Shown: positions 11,002 to 21,904 of the stretch, one piece after another
Numbering within the stretch: the stretch's first letter is position 1
How the letters are laid out: the number at the start of each line of letters is the position of its first letter
DNA from: Panax quinquefolius
Lineage: Eukaryota; Streptophyta; Magnoliopsida; Apiales; Araliaceae
NCBI GenBank assembly: GCA_020205615.1
Contig: CM035173.1
Coordinates: 29,418,293 to 29,482,292 of the forward strand
DNA length: 64,000 nt
Direction of reading: 5' to 3'
Position numbers and translations under genes: made by a program
The notes under the pieces: model-generated
Seen by the model: only the letters and a program-made list of their open reading frames with translations
What the model was told of the DNA's origin: nothing
The model's database searches: none

Positions 11002-11084
11002 CTGAATCAGAAGAAATAAATTAGCTATACCGAATAAAACATGAAAATAACAGGAAAAGTTATCCGTCCAGAAAATACACGCAC
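11002..11084 (-). other. Intron in the antisense gene (coiled-coil side)
   Basis: On the minus strand the donor GTGCGT begins at 11084 after ...APSPK and the acceptor is TTTCTTCTGATTCAG at 11002. Splicing joins SPK to ANAVLSQAIPPLAR in phase 0. At 83 bp this is a typical short plant intron. Confidence 0.65.
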
Positions 11085-11693
11085 TTTGGGCTCGGGGCGT
11101 AAGCTACTACGTAGTCTTCAGAAGTGAACCCTTTGAAGCGGTCGTCATCACTAGGCAGTTTGAAATGATCAAACAGCTGGAAAGGGAACACTTCGGAAGG
11201 GCTCTTCGGCCAACATGTGGTTGGTGATCCAGTAGATGAGCTCGGTTTGGAGGAGGGCGTTGAGGCGACTACGGGATCAGTCACGGCAACAAGCGGTCGG
11301 GGCCTTTGATGAGCCGTGGTTTTTTGGATTGGGGCTTGAGGAGATCCTCTTCGGTATCCTCCGAATCCACGATCACCTCGGCTTGAATAGGTGGTGGAGG
11401 GGGAGCCGACTTCGGCGGCACTGCAGAAGTGGTGTGGGCGGAGGCTTTTACAGCAGGCCTGGAGGATTTCTTGGCCTTCTTCATCTGAGCTGTTTTCTCG
11501 GCCCGACTCATCTTCAGGGCATTCTGGGTGGTGGTTGGAGGGTCGGGCCTCGAAGTGGAACCCAGAGAGAGCTCGGTGATTTGGATGGTGTCCTCGTCAG
11601 GAGAGTCATCGGTCACCGAAGGCTTAATTGGTCCTGGGGAGGTAGGAAGAGGGGCCAAGGAGTCGTCGACACCTTCGAGCTTGAAAATCGTCA

Positions 11694-11787
11694 CTACACA
11701 GAGGAAAATATGTTAAGACGAAAGCTTTCATATCAAGAATGCTTGAAATGAAGGGAATGGGGAATCAGTTAGAAGCGAGAGACTTAC
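11694..11787 (-). other. Intron in the antisense gene (middle)
   Basis: Canonical donor GTAAGT at 11787-11782 (minus) after SEAWLYKHG, and a pyrimidine-rich acceptor ending CTGTGTAG at about 11694, followed by the ACGATTTTCAAG exon. About 94 bp. Confidence 0.65.
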
Positions 11788-12800
11788 ATCCATGTTTATA
11801 TAACCAAGCTTCACTGGACAAGACAGCCAGACTCCACTCTGTTTTGCTCCACTTCTTGAAAAATGCCTTGAAGGCGTCGGCCCGATCCTTTGGGAACTTC
11901 TACACTTTGGCTATCGGGTCGGCAGGATGGGCCCAATATGGAAGAAGCTGGAGATCGGTTCCATTGATGAAGAACCACTTGTCGTGCCACCCCTTGTTAC
12001 TTGAAGGGGTTTTGATGAGGACGGGTCGGTTGGCTCATTTGTTTAGCTGGCGAAGACCAGGTTCTTTCGACCCGGTGACTGTGAATAAGGCAAAGAAAAA
12101 GTCGAGACCGGGAGCGATCCCGATCTCTTGGCATAATACGATAAAGGAGATTAAGTGAATGAACGAGTTTGGCACAAGTTATCCGAACCCGATCCCAACA
12201 AAGCAGAGGAAGAAAGATATGAATTCGTGAAGAGGGAATCAAACCCCATACTTCAGACTGTATAAGGGAACGACCACCCACTCACCCTCGGGCCTCCAGA
12301 ACATTTTCTCGTCGGGCTGAGGTACCCGAAGCTTGTATTCTTTGGGGATCTTGAATAGGGTTCGGATGTCAGAGATTTGAGAGGGTGTGATGGTAGAAGG
12401 AGTGTGGAGATGAGAAAACTCGGAGGAGCGCTAGACATTTCGGATCTTGGCCTTAGCACTTATCGGAGTGGGAAGAACTGAGGCGATCGAGGCGTTGGTC
12501 GGAGCCACTGGCAGATCAACCGAAACCAGATCGCCGGTGGTAACGGGAGACGAAATTTGCTCAGTACGGAGAGGAGAACTAGAATTTGCCATTTGAAGTA
12601 TAGAAAGTAGGAATGTAGAGTTTTTTAAAGCTAAAAGGTACGAAAGAAGGATGGATGTACGAAGATTTCGACTGGAAAAGTGGGAAGTAGGGGAAGTTTG
12701 AATGAGCTGATAACTCGTCAGAAATCGCTTTGTCAGAAAATTTTAGCAGGGATTTTGAAATAAAGATGTCTGGAAAAGGTGACAGTGATTGACGGGAGGG

Positions 12801-12810
12801 GGTTTTTATA
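12801..12810 (-). promoter_or_regulatory. TATA-like box of the antisense gene
   Basis: Minus-strand TATAAAAACC about 210 bp upstream of the antisense ATG at 12592. No other TATA-like sequence is as well placed. It suggests the antisense gene has its own promoter inside the element. Confidence 0.45.
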
Positions 12811-12996
12811 GGTGTAGGTGCACGTTACCCAAGGGCGGCTATTAAATGCTCAAGGTGGGACCAAGTGTGGAAAGGTATGCAACGTTTTGAGAATAGAGGC
12901 CAGACCATTTGGCTTCCCCAGACAACTCATCATTAGCTGTCGTGATAGTTCGGATATCCGACCTTTCAAGTCTCCAATTATAAATATATTATAATC

Positions 12997-13011
12997 AGAG
13001 ATTGGGGGCAA
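12997..13011 (+). other. Polypurine tract of the Tat element
   Basis: Purine-rich agagattgggggcaa abuts the 3' LTR start at 13012, the position where plus-strand DNA synthesis is primed. Confidence 0.7.
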
Positions 13012-13703
13012 TGTTCGGGAGCGTTTTGCCGACCTTCATGTGGGCCGAAGGCCTGACATTAGAAGGGGTTTATGAATCCAATGGGCCGAAGCCCATGGTG
13101 AAGTTGGAGGTGTTCGGGTCGGCGTCCGAGTCCTTCTGGGCCGGAGCCTCATCTTGGTGGATGTCTTTCAGGTTCGGCTTTTGAGTCCTTAGGGCCAGAA
13201 CCGTGTCCCGTCGTGTGGAGTTCGGGGTCGGGTCTTCGAGTCCTTTGGGCCGTGACCCAGACCTTATGGTGGGATTGTTTGGGCCTGCACAGTGGGCTCT
13301 CCTGCGTGCAAAGTCCGGGATCCTAACTATAATTAAACAAGGCAACTCCAAAGGTAGTGATTGGATTGGATTCCACTTGCACTTTTTAAGGAGATTGTGT
13401 TAGACCCAAGTTATGGTAACTACCATGACTAGGAGTCCTAATCCGACTTGGAGAAGGATTCTAAAGGTGGTGACACTATAAATACAAGGCCAAGGTTATA
13501 ATTAATGTAATAATACCTACTTTTGAGCACTAAATATTCACCTCCATTGTTAAACCGTAACTATAGCAGACTTGTTCTCATTCTCACTGCAAGGTTATCC
13601 CGGCTGACCTGGCCGTCAAGCTTCTGTGTGATCTGTTATTATTGAGTTCTAGCGCGTGGATTACGTGATTGGGCCTTGGCCAAGCAAAACTTAAGCGTTA
13701 ACA
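13012..13703 (+). repeat. 3' LTR of the Tat element
   Basis: 692 bp from TGTTCGGGAG to GTTAACA. It keeps the canonical TG...CA ends and has TATAAATA at 13477-13484. It matches 555-1237. Confidence 0.9.
13477..13484 (+). promoter_or_regulatory. TATA box in the 3' LTR
   Basis: TATAAATA at the position equivalent to 1018-1025. Confidence 0.65.
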
Positions 13704-13708
13704 CATAT
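13704..13708. repeat. Target site duplication CATAT, right copy
   Basis: Exact copy of 550-554. Confidence 0.85.
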
Positions 13709-14434
13709 ATTTATTAGAGTTAAAATTTGATATATTGTTTGTATATACTTATCAATCCCTTTTTCTAACGAATTGACAATAGCGACGGTTTTTTGAGCTA
13801 TGACGATTGTATAATTATGTCGTCGGCTTTGTATGTTATAGCGACGAAAAAAATTATCGATATAGCCGATTCGCTTTTGATTCGTTGGAGAAGAGGACCG
13901 TTTATATATATGTTGATAGTATATAAAATTTTAATTCTATTTATATATAAATAATATAATATTCAAACACAAACATGTAGTATTAATATGGAATAGTACT
14001 TCAATGGCTTCTTTGGTAATTATTTATACTTTTTTTACATATGTTTTTATATTCACTTGTTCACACTAGTAATAAAAAAAGGGAACTAATATTTTTACAT
14101 AAAAAATTGATATTTTCACATTATTTTTATTATATGAATAGTGAGTGGGTCCCATATTCATGTGAGAGAGATTCATGCGAAAATATTAATTTTCTAAAAA
14201 AAAGAAAAATCAACATATTTAGTGACGATTGCTATATTAATGAGAGCATAAATTAAAATTTTATTGTTTAAAGAATTCGATCGCTGAACCTTGTTAATTT
14301 TTGATTGATTTCGCATGTTCTTAAAAATAAATAGGCAAGTTTATGATGTTTTCAATTTTTTTTGGAAATTGATATTTTTACAAGGTCTCACTCACATAAA
14401 TGTGGGTCCCGTTTAATATTCATGTAAAGGACGA
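13709..14434. other. AT-rich spacer with small repeats
   Basis: No gene. 13788-13865 has repeated GCGACG/GTCG motifs (tagcgacggttttt, atagcgacgaaaaa) like the subterminal repeats of some plant DNA transposons. GTGGGTCCC followed by TTCATGT occurs twice (about 14146 and 14402). Confidence 0.35.
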
Positions 14435-15540
14435 TGTAAGATCCCAACTTTTTATGAATAAAGATTTAACTTTCTCTAAATATTATTTTGAATAGTAAGG
14501 TGGTTATGTGATATAATGTTATAATTATGGGTGATATTTGCAAATTTTACAAAGTAAAAAAGTTGTCATAAAATATTCGTTTGGTCAGGGAATATTCGTA
14601 TGACGGCGCAATCATTGGTGGATCCTACAACGGAATAACTGTCGGATATAGAAAACGGCTAAAATAATGACAAGACTTTTACCAATAAATTGTTGAAATA
14701 CCCGGTGATAAAGTAAAATGCGATGTCTGCGTTATTCAACGAAAGTGCACGCGATATTACATGATGCGAAAGACACCATTACCTGATATCTCGATTATTA
14801 ATGCTTACGTAAGAAGTCACTCAGTTTCATTCAATAATTGTCATAGTAGTTGTTTCATAGTATCTCATATTATTAATTCAATTATTATCACAATATCATC
14901 TGCATAATATTTTATATTATTAAATCTATACTTGAGACGACACAGTTATTCATATTATTATTTGCATTATTGACAATGTCTAGAAAGTTCTGTCGATGAA
15001 AGGGATTATGTTATTTAATTGCACACCAATAAGGAGAAATCCTTATCGGAAAGTCCCCTCTTTCTTGGAAATGATCTGACTATCAATATTGTGAGTTAAA
15101 ATATTAATGATGAATAATTGTTGAAAGATTAAAAATGTGTTGATTGAAGATAAGTGATTTATGGTTGATATTTATTCAATTTTTGATATAATTAGAGGGA
15201 TTTGTCATGAAACATTTGTTGTAAGTTTGACTTATTACATGGACCCTCACTTACTCATTTTTCAAAATCGTCGGTAGAAATTTATCTCAATTTTATTTTA
15301 TTATTATTATAATAGTAATAAAACAGAATTTTTTTTATATAAAACAGAAACTTTTTATAATATATAAAGTTATTTGTTTTATTAGAATATAATAAGAATA
15401 TATTATTATAGATAATTTTTTTTTGTTTTATTAGAATATTTTATTACATAGTGGTGAATAGTAAAAATTAGATTTTCGCCCGTGAATTCGTCCAAAATTC
15501 GATTGTTCATTCGTGATTAAATAGTGCCATGCCATTCTCT

Positions 15541-15549
15541 TATAAATAG
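15541..15549 (+). promoter_or_regulatory. TATA box of solo LTR A
   Basis: TATAAATAG, conserved in all LTRs of this family that keep the region. Transcription probably starts about 30 bp downstream, leaving over 2 kb of LTR as leader. Confidence 0.65.
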
Positions 15550-16384
15550 GATGCTTAGTTAAGAAATAAAAATCACACCAGAATGAGATAATTCTTCTTC
15601 TATAATATTGTGCGTATTTCTTTCTAGTATAAAAATACTTTGAGTATAGCTAATAGTGAAAGATTTCTTCAAGAATTTCTCCGTTATACTAGTCAAATTT
15701 AGTCTCCCACTAAGGTAAAGGATGTTATTTTTTTCATACTCATAAGGGTTGTCATTCTATTCCTTATTAATCTATGGGAATAATCTGTCTACGCGGATTA
15801 CAGCATGCCTGGTGAATAACCCTTCGTATTCATTCTTTATTAAGTTGTGGAAATGATCTGTCTACGCGGATTACGGCATGACAAGTGAAAATCTATTTGC
15901 AGTTTCGTATATTTTTTTCATACTCTTATAGGATATCATTTCTTTTGTACTCGTTAAGGGATATCGTTTTATTCTTCATATTTTTCTCCATTTATGGTAC
16001 AAATTTATTATTTATTTCCATAATCTTATTTTTAAATCTTGAAAATTCTTGAAATTAGTAAAATATCCTTAATAGTTTGCGCTTCATCTAATATCATTTC
16101 ATTGGAATATTGGTCTGAACTTTCTTATTAAATTTTAATATTTTTATTCGAGATACTATTCACTTGAGGTACTATTCACGACAAAATTAGTTTCTTTTCT
16201 GTCTAAATTATTTTTGATACATGAATATCATTCTTGAATTTTACTCTATAATTAGTTATCATGTTGACAATTTGGACATTCTTGAACTCTAGATAAATTA
16301 AATTATAAATCTCTAATATTTATCCTTGATCTCACTTGATTCATTCTTTATATCATTGTCATTATCCTCGTGTTTATATTGTGA

Positions 16385-16599
16385 TGAAAGTCATCTTTGG
16401 CCCGTAGTGCAAAGATGAATTGTTAATTGGTATGATTATGACCCGGAATTGTATATTAGTATAATCATGACCTTTAATGTTATAGATAAAAGTTTATGAT
16501 GTAAGTCCTTTTTGACCCGTAATGCATAGATGGACAGGTGTTTGACATGATAATGACCACTGATGATATAAACGATTATCTTTGGCCCGTAGTGCATAG
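16385..16599 (+). repeat. Loop-conserved hairpin series in LTR A
   Basis: Perfect 8-bp stem CATCTTTG/CAAAGATG at 16392-16417 around loop GCCCGTAGTG. Further units at about 16506 (GTCC/GGAC) and 16577, whose right arm resumes at 17516 after the hAT insertion. Confidence 0.7.
16592..16599. repeat. 8-bp target duplication GTGCATAG, left
   Basis: Exact copy at 17516-17523. Eight bases is diagnostic of hAT transposition. Confidence 0.85.
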
Positions 16600-17515
16600 T
16601 AGGGGTGCTCATCGGTAAAAAACCAAACCAAGATCAAAAAAAAACCTAACCTGAGTCTGGATTCAAAAAAGCTGGAAAAACAAGAATCTAATCAGAGATG
16701 CAATTTACGGTTTGATGCTGGGTTGGGTACATAAGCGTCTGCTTTTTCTGGTTCGGTTTTCTATTATCTGACATACTACGGCAATATTTATAATTATTAA
16801 TAAATAATAATAATTAAATCATTTTTTTAAATATATTATTAATTTTTTTAAAAAACTAAGAAATCATCTACAAAGACTATAATTATATATCAATTAAATC
16901 ACACAACTGTTTAATGTTTATACCTTTCGATTTGTTGATTTATTAATTATAATATGCTTGTTTAATTATTGAAAGTATGTACATGAAATGAAACCAACAA
17001 GTCCAACATTACATTTATTTATAACATTCACGGATGCACCTGAGATAACACACAAAATATTTATTCATAACACTGTGAAATATTTGTCCAAAAATATAAG
17101 TGTATTGCTGAGTGGGGTACTCACTAACTTTCAATCAATCATGATCTAGACCACTACATCATTCTCCTTCAGGACTGAAATAAAAATCCAATTAGATTTG
17201 ATTGTTGGGCACACCAAGAGGAAAGACACAAGTTCTATGAAAAACAAACACCTGCTTCGGAGATATTAATTGCATTATTATTTATCCCTCATTTCTTCAA
17301 ACAAAATATTGCATGCAAGTTCGCTTTTTCATATTTCGGTTCTTACCAATGCTAAAAAACCAATACCGCTACCGAAACTGAAAAAGCAAAAAAAAAAGCA
17401 GAAAAAACCCAAATCAAAAAAATTGGTATCGAAAAAAACCCGGATCATCATGAATTCTGGTTTCAACCTGCTCGATAAAAAAAAACTGAAAAACTGAATT
17501 TTTTGAGCACCCTTA
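16600..17515. mobile_element. hAT-like non-autonomous DNA transposon
   Basis: 916 bp with terminal inverted repeats TAGGGGTGCTCA / TGAGCACCCTTA (one mismatch) and a perfect 8-bp duplication. The interior is AT-rich with runs like aaaaaccaaacc and ggttcggtttt near the ends. The only longer frame (17270-17497) is low-complexity lysine-rich, so no transposase is encoded. It inserted into the loop-side of a hairpin unit of solo LTR A and is therefore younger than that LTR. Confidence 0.85.
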
Positions 17516-17523
17516 GTGCATAG
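17516..17523. repeat. 8-bp target duplication GTGCATAG, right
   Basis: Matches 16592-16599. Confidence 0.85.
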
Positions 17524-18094
17524 ATAATTCGTTGATTAAAAATAATTATTGATTGATGTTACATGGATAAAATATTGATGACGGACTTTTAAATAATAGA
17601 AGATAGTAGACATCATGCTCTACTTGACTCTTCTAATGGATTGCTATTTTCGCTGCAGTTATTACTATAAAACTTGTTGTCTATTGTATTATATCAGATT
17701 TTTTCCTATTAAGGACTAAGGATAATTTATTTTACATTATCTTAGTCATAATATTCTTTACTAGGCTAGTTGTGCTCACCTTTTTCTTTCATTGTTCTCT
17801 TCAGGAAATGAGAATATAGCTGAGACTAGTTGGGGAATGGAGTGATGGTCCAAGATGGTTGCTATAGTAGTCATTACTGTTCTATAAAATAGTGTGACAA
17901 TAATTGTAATGAGATCTTTATTTGAGTTTGAATATTATCTACAAGACTATATTTTTATTAAAATTCACAGCTTATGTTTTGTCGTATTTTACATGACAGT
18001 TAATAGTTGTATATAGGAAGTTTGTATTTGGATTCTGTATCATGTATTTAGCGACTCAGAATGGGTTGTGTAGACCTATTTTGGGGGAGTCACA

Positions 18095-18639
18095 GGAGTC
18101 TTGTGGAAATATCAATTTCCCTTATGAAAATATCAATTTCATTTTTTCTCTTCTCAAAAATTGTGTTTTTCTCTCAGACTTTTTTCTTGCAATAAAAATA
18201 ATTTCTAAATAATGTGTTTAGTTAGCTATTTAAAAAAAAACTAATAATAGCTCTCAAATGAACTCTAAAAAGCTTTTTCCTATCATATGTACTATTTATT
18301 TATTCTTTATTTATGTCAAAACATAATAAGAATTCAACATGCAATTATAATTATAGAGATTAGTCATAACTATACGGTTAAGATATTATTGACAAACATC
18401 TTCTACTTAAATTGTAATTAATTACTACATAACATACAAGTCCTAATTGGTGTCAAAGTGTTACATTACAACCCTACTTATGGGCCATGGAGTCAGGAGT
18501 ACTCATATAGTAATTATATGGGATTTTCATTTTATGCAATGCGACACTTAACAAAAAATTATATTTTGGATTAAGGAACAATAAAATGGATTACATTGTT
18601 GCATCTAGCAAGGAACCAGAAACTAGACATTCACTCTAA
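18095..18639. other. AT-rich spacer
   Basis: No coding potential. The first 40 bases repeat an AAATTGATATTT-like motif in inverted orientation to 14369-14391, left of LTR A. Confidence 0.4.
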
Positions 18640-18992
18640 GGGGATATTTGATAAAAACTGAATGAATCTGTATCTGAATCTGAATAAAAAAAATTGTTTG
18701 ATAATTAACGTGTCTGAAACATCTGAATGACAGAATTTTATTACTTTACCCCTCTAAAAAATTTAAAATTATTGTAAATTTATTTAATATTACTTAATGT
18801 AATAGTTAATATTTTTTTTATTTTTTTTACTTTATTCAGCTGTTTATTTAGCCAAAAAAAATCTGACTTAGCCATTCAGCTCAATCATTTGACCGATTCA
18901 AACATACATACGATTTTTTTTTCAAAATAAACGCACTTAATGACTGACCGATTCAGTCATTCAGATGTATTCAGTCATAAACAAACAACCCC
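18640..18992. mobile_element. MITE-like inverted-repeat element
   Basis: 353 bp with imperfect inverted ends of about 31 bp: GGGGATATTTG...CTGAATGAATCTG on the left, pairing with CAGATGTATTCAGTCATAAAC...AACCCC on the right. There is no coding capacity. A clear target duplication is not visible, so the superfamily is open. Confidence 0.6.
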
Positions 18993-19926
18993 TGAGAAAA
19001 GCTTATTTGGCTCATAATACTTACTGTATTTAGGTGGGGTGGGTTCACCGAATATAAATTTGATGTAATGCAATAGTTTAGTTAATCTAATGATATTAGG
19101 CTTAAATATAAATTATATGTCATATTCTATTTTTGTGATTCACCTTTCAATTTTGTCAAATAGACAATTAAACTATTAATTTTTTTTACTTTCATTAAAT
19201 TGGGTCTGTCACGTCAAAAATTGCTGCCATGGCTCTTTGAGTAGGTTATTGTTCAACTGATGTGTAACTAAAAAAGAGCATTTTAATGTTTAATTACACA
19301 ATTATTATATATGAAAGGGAAAATTTATCAAATCGCTTTATATTATATATTAATACTAATAAAAAATAACAAAATCTAAGACCATCCAAACTCGTTAAAA
19401 AACTCCTTTTAACCAAACATTGAAGATCAAGATATGCAGCCAAAAAATCATTAAATCAATCATACAAAACAAAAAAAAAATGATTCCATCTCATGTTACT
19501 CTTCTTCTTCCAAAAATTAAATCTTACCCTCTCGCCATTACCAAATAATTTAAAATGCTTCCATATTATATTCAATCAAAATAAACAAAATCTATTCCAT
19601 ACAATTAATTAAATTTTTATCACATCCATTGTAATTTATTAGAAAATCGATTTTTGGGAAGTATTTTAGCCTTTTCAATCCCGAAACATGCTTCTCATAT
19701 TCGTTTCTACCAAGTACAAAATGAACTCAAACCCTACAAAACCAATCAAAATAAAACTTTCATCTTCATCTTCATATTCTTCTTCCTTTCCCTTTTTCGT
19801 AATATTCAAATTGAAAAGCGTCCACATCTCTCTCTCATTTTCTCACTCTACATCAATACCTATATATGAAGGGATGTAAGTTGGTCTTTTTAATTAGAAA
19901 ACTCAGCTATCAATTGAAAAATTCAC
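18993..19926. other. AT-rich region, possible Helitron left part
   Basis: Mostly featureless AT-rich DNA. The sequence from 19333 (TCGCTTTATATTATATATTA, after an A) resembles plant Helitron 5' ends and could be the left terminus of the Helitron ending at 31495. Not proven. Confidence 0.3.
19645..19760 (+). pseudogene. Degraded exon, unknown protein (copy 1)
   Basis: Encodes fragments such as FSIPKHASHIRFYQVQNELK, related to 31528-31640 (FSLFDPKPASQIRFYQAQNE). I do not recognise the family. It is interrupted by low-complexity sequence and by long-LTR element B shortly downstream. Confidence 0.4.
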
Positions 19927-21112
19927 TGAGTTAACTCTCCAAATTTTATGAAATGAAAGTATTCAATTTTCTTATAATTATTATGTTATTTAGTAAATGG
20001 TTAAATTGAGAAAGGGTTAAAGTTAAGGGTGATATTTGAAAATTTTACAAATTAAGCAAAATGTTATTCGTTGTGTCGGGTAATATTCGATTGGTCGGGG
20101 AATATTTTTTTTGTCGGTAATATCCGTACGACGGCACAATCATTGGTGGACCCCACAACGGAAGTATTGTCGTAGTTAAAAAACGACAGAATTATCTTTT
20201 TATAAAAATAACGACGAAAGTGTTACCGTTAAAACTCTTGAACTACTCGGTAGTAAAAGTACAATAATACGCGTGGTTGCATAGTAGCACACAATATTGA
20301 TTATTGATGCTTACGTAAAAGTCACTCGATTATACTCAATTATTGCTCACGATAATTCTTTGCATCATATCTCTTATATTATTGATTCAATTATTGTCAT
20401 AGTATCATCTGAATAATATGTTATATTTTTAAATCAAAAATTGAGACGACAAAATTATTCATATTATTATTTGCAATATTGAAAATGTCTAGAAGTTCTG
20501 TCAAGGAGAGGTTTGGTCACCTAATTGCACGCCAATAAGGAGAAATTCTTATCGGAAAGCCCCCTCTTTCCTGGGAACGATCTGGTTGTTAAATATTGTG
20601 AATTATAATATTAATGATGAATAAGTTCGTGTTGATTAAAGATGAAATTTATAGTTCCATTGTGTTGGAATTATTAGTGTTAGTGGAAATCGATATTTAT
20701 TTCGATAATAATTGATGTCTTGAGGTTATATTGACCAATCGAGTAATTAATCGGATAAATGAGGAATTAATTGCTATTAATTCATATGATTATAACTATT
20801 TGTTCACATGTGTGTACTATTGATTCACATTCATTTACTATTAGGGGAGTTGGTGCAAGATTGATAATACTTGCATGACTAAGTTAAAAATGGAGGTATA
20901 GTTTAAGGTACTATACTATAATTAATTTTTTTACATGTTTAGAACTATTGAGTCACATGATTTACTATTGATTCACATGATTTACTATTAGGAGAGGTGG
21001 TGCAAGTTTGATAATACTTGCATGACTAGATTAAAAATGAAGGAAAAGATGAAGGTATTATACTGTAATATTTCGAGCCCCAAAACGTGCAATTATCAAA
21101 ACTATATTTTTC

Positions 21113-21120
21113 TATAAATA
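21113..21120 (+). promoter_or_regulatory. TATA box, B 5' LTR
   Basis: TATAAATA followed by gaagctcattcc, the conserved promoter context of the family. Confidence 0.7.
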
Positions 21121-21324
21121 GAAGCTCATTCCTTCATTATTTTTCACCAATTTACTAAAGCTATAGAGCAATTATTATAGAGAAAAATTATAGAGAGAAA
21201 GAAGAAGAGAAGTCTGCTACCTCACTATTCCAGTATCCAGTTTTATTCTGAGGTAAGGGATATTATTATTATAGTAAGGGGTATTATTCTTTCGTATTCA
21301 TGAAGAGAGTTATTTTCTTTCAAT

Positions 21325-21800
21325 ACTCGTAAGGGTTGTTATTCCATTCTTTATTATTATGTTGAATAACTCAATACATGCTGATCACCTACATACATGG
21401 TGAAATTCTTCATTATTCCATTCTTTATTATTACATTGAATAACTTTTCTGCATGTGATTCTATCGCATGCCTGGTGAATTTTGTTGTTATTCCATTCTT
21501 TATTTTTTTGTTAGAATATCCTGTCTGTGCGGATTACGCATGACCTAGTTCTGTTCTTTATTATTCTGCTGGAATATCCTGTCTGTGCGGATTACACATG
21601 ACCTTGTTCCATTCTTTATTATTCTATTGTGAATAACCTGTCTGTGCGGTCTATCGCATGCATGGTGAATTCTTCTGTTATTCCATTCTTTATTATTCTG
21701 TTGGAATAACCTTTCTATGTGGATTACCGCATGCATAGTGAATGATCCTTTGTATTCATTCCTTATTAAATTGTGGAAATGATCTGTCTACGTGGATTAC
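21325..21800 (+). repeat. Two-hairpin repeat units, B 5' LTR
   Basis: About seven units of 60-75 bp. Each has TTATTCCATTCTTTATTATT followed by a GGAATAAC that pairs back, then a GCGGATTACCGC-type small hairpin and ATGGTGAATTCTT. Confidence 0.75.
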
Positions 21801-21904
21801 AGCATGGCGAGTGAAAATCTATTTGCAATTTCGTATAATCTATTATACTCGTATGAGATATCATTTCTTTTGTACTCGTCATGGAATATCATTTTCTTTG
21901 GTAT

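Larger units (their letters stand above)
10387..12592 (-). pseudogene. Antisense gene (aORF) of the Tat element
   Basis: A spliced gene on the strand opposite gag-pol, between integrase and the 3' LTR. It starts at ATG 12592-12590 (MANSSSPLRTEQISSPV). Successive frames give EYKLRVPQPDEKMFWRPEGE, LVPNSFIHLISFIVLCQEIG, GWHDKWFFINGTDLQLLPYW and SEAWLYKHG, a pattern I recognise from plant 'putative gypsy-type transposon' antisense proteins. Then come a Ser/Pro-rich acidic stretch (11281-11694) and a C-terminal coiled coil rich in E, K, Q and L, ending in an acidic tail (SSDEESEADEDPPPE). Two introns are visible. Breaks: TAG about 48 codons in, TGA in YGV*FP, TAG after DPIAKV, and a shift near 11284. 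Function unknown; similar antisense genes occur in Grande and other Tat elements. Confidence 0.8.
555..13703 (+). mobile_element. Tat-lineage Ty3/gypsy LTR retrotransposon
   Basis: A 13.1-kb element bounded by related LTRs and a CATAT duplication. Order on the plus strand: LTR, leader, three tandem gag modules, protease, reverse transcriptase, classical RNase H, a second RNase H of the type typical of Tat elements, integrase, repeats, an antisense gene, polypurine tract, LTR. RT-RNH-RNH-INT order and the D-D(35)E integrase place it in Ty3/gypsy; the duplicated RNase H and the antisense gene point to the Tat lineage (Grande, Retand and RIRE2 relatives). LTRs differ by many substitutions and indels, and gag-pol is broken by stops and frameshifts, so it is probably inactive. 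No clear tRNA primer-binding site follows the 5' LTR; 1238-1256 looks like a corrupted one. Confidence 0.93.
14435..18094 (+). mobile_element. Solo LTR of the long-LTR gypsy family (A)
   Basis: Starts TGTAAGATCCC and ends TTTTGGGGGAGTCACA. It shares with the other LTRs the block TCATTGGTGGA, the TCTAGAAAGTTCTGTC block near 14980, CCCCTCTTTC near 15055, TATAAATAG at 15541, the hairpin repeats and the closing GGGCTAGTTGTGCTCACC block. No internal region or partner LTR follows, so it is a recombination remnant. Without the hAT insertion it is about 2.74 kb. The flanking pentamers (gacga, ggagt) do not match. Confidence 0.85.

Noticed and set aside
11236..11751. 171-codon plus-strand frame, Gly/Trp/Arg-rich
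   Set aside because: It is the shadow of the antisense gene, whose strand has introns and coherent motifs.
21325..21800. CRISPR-like array of regular repeats
   Set aside because: Repeats are imperfect, lie in a plant LTR, have no unique spacers and no cas genes.
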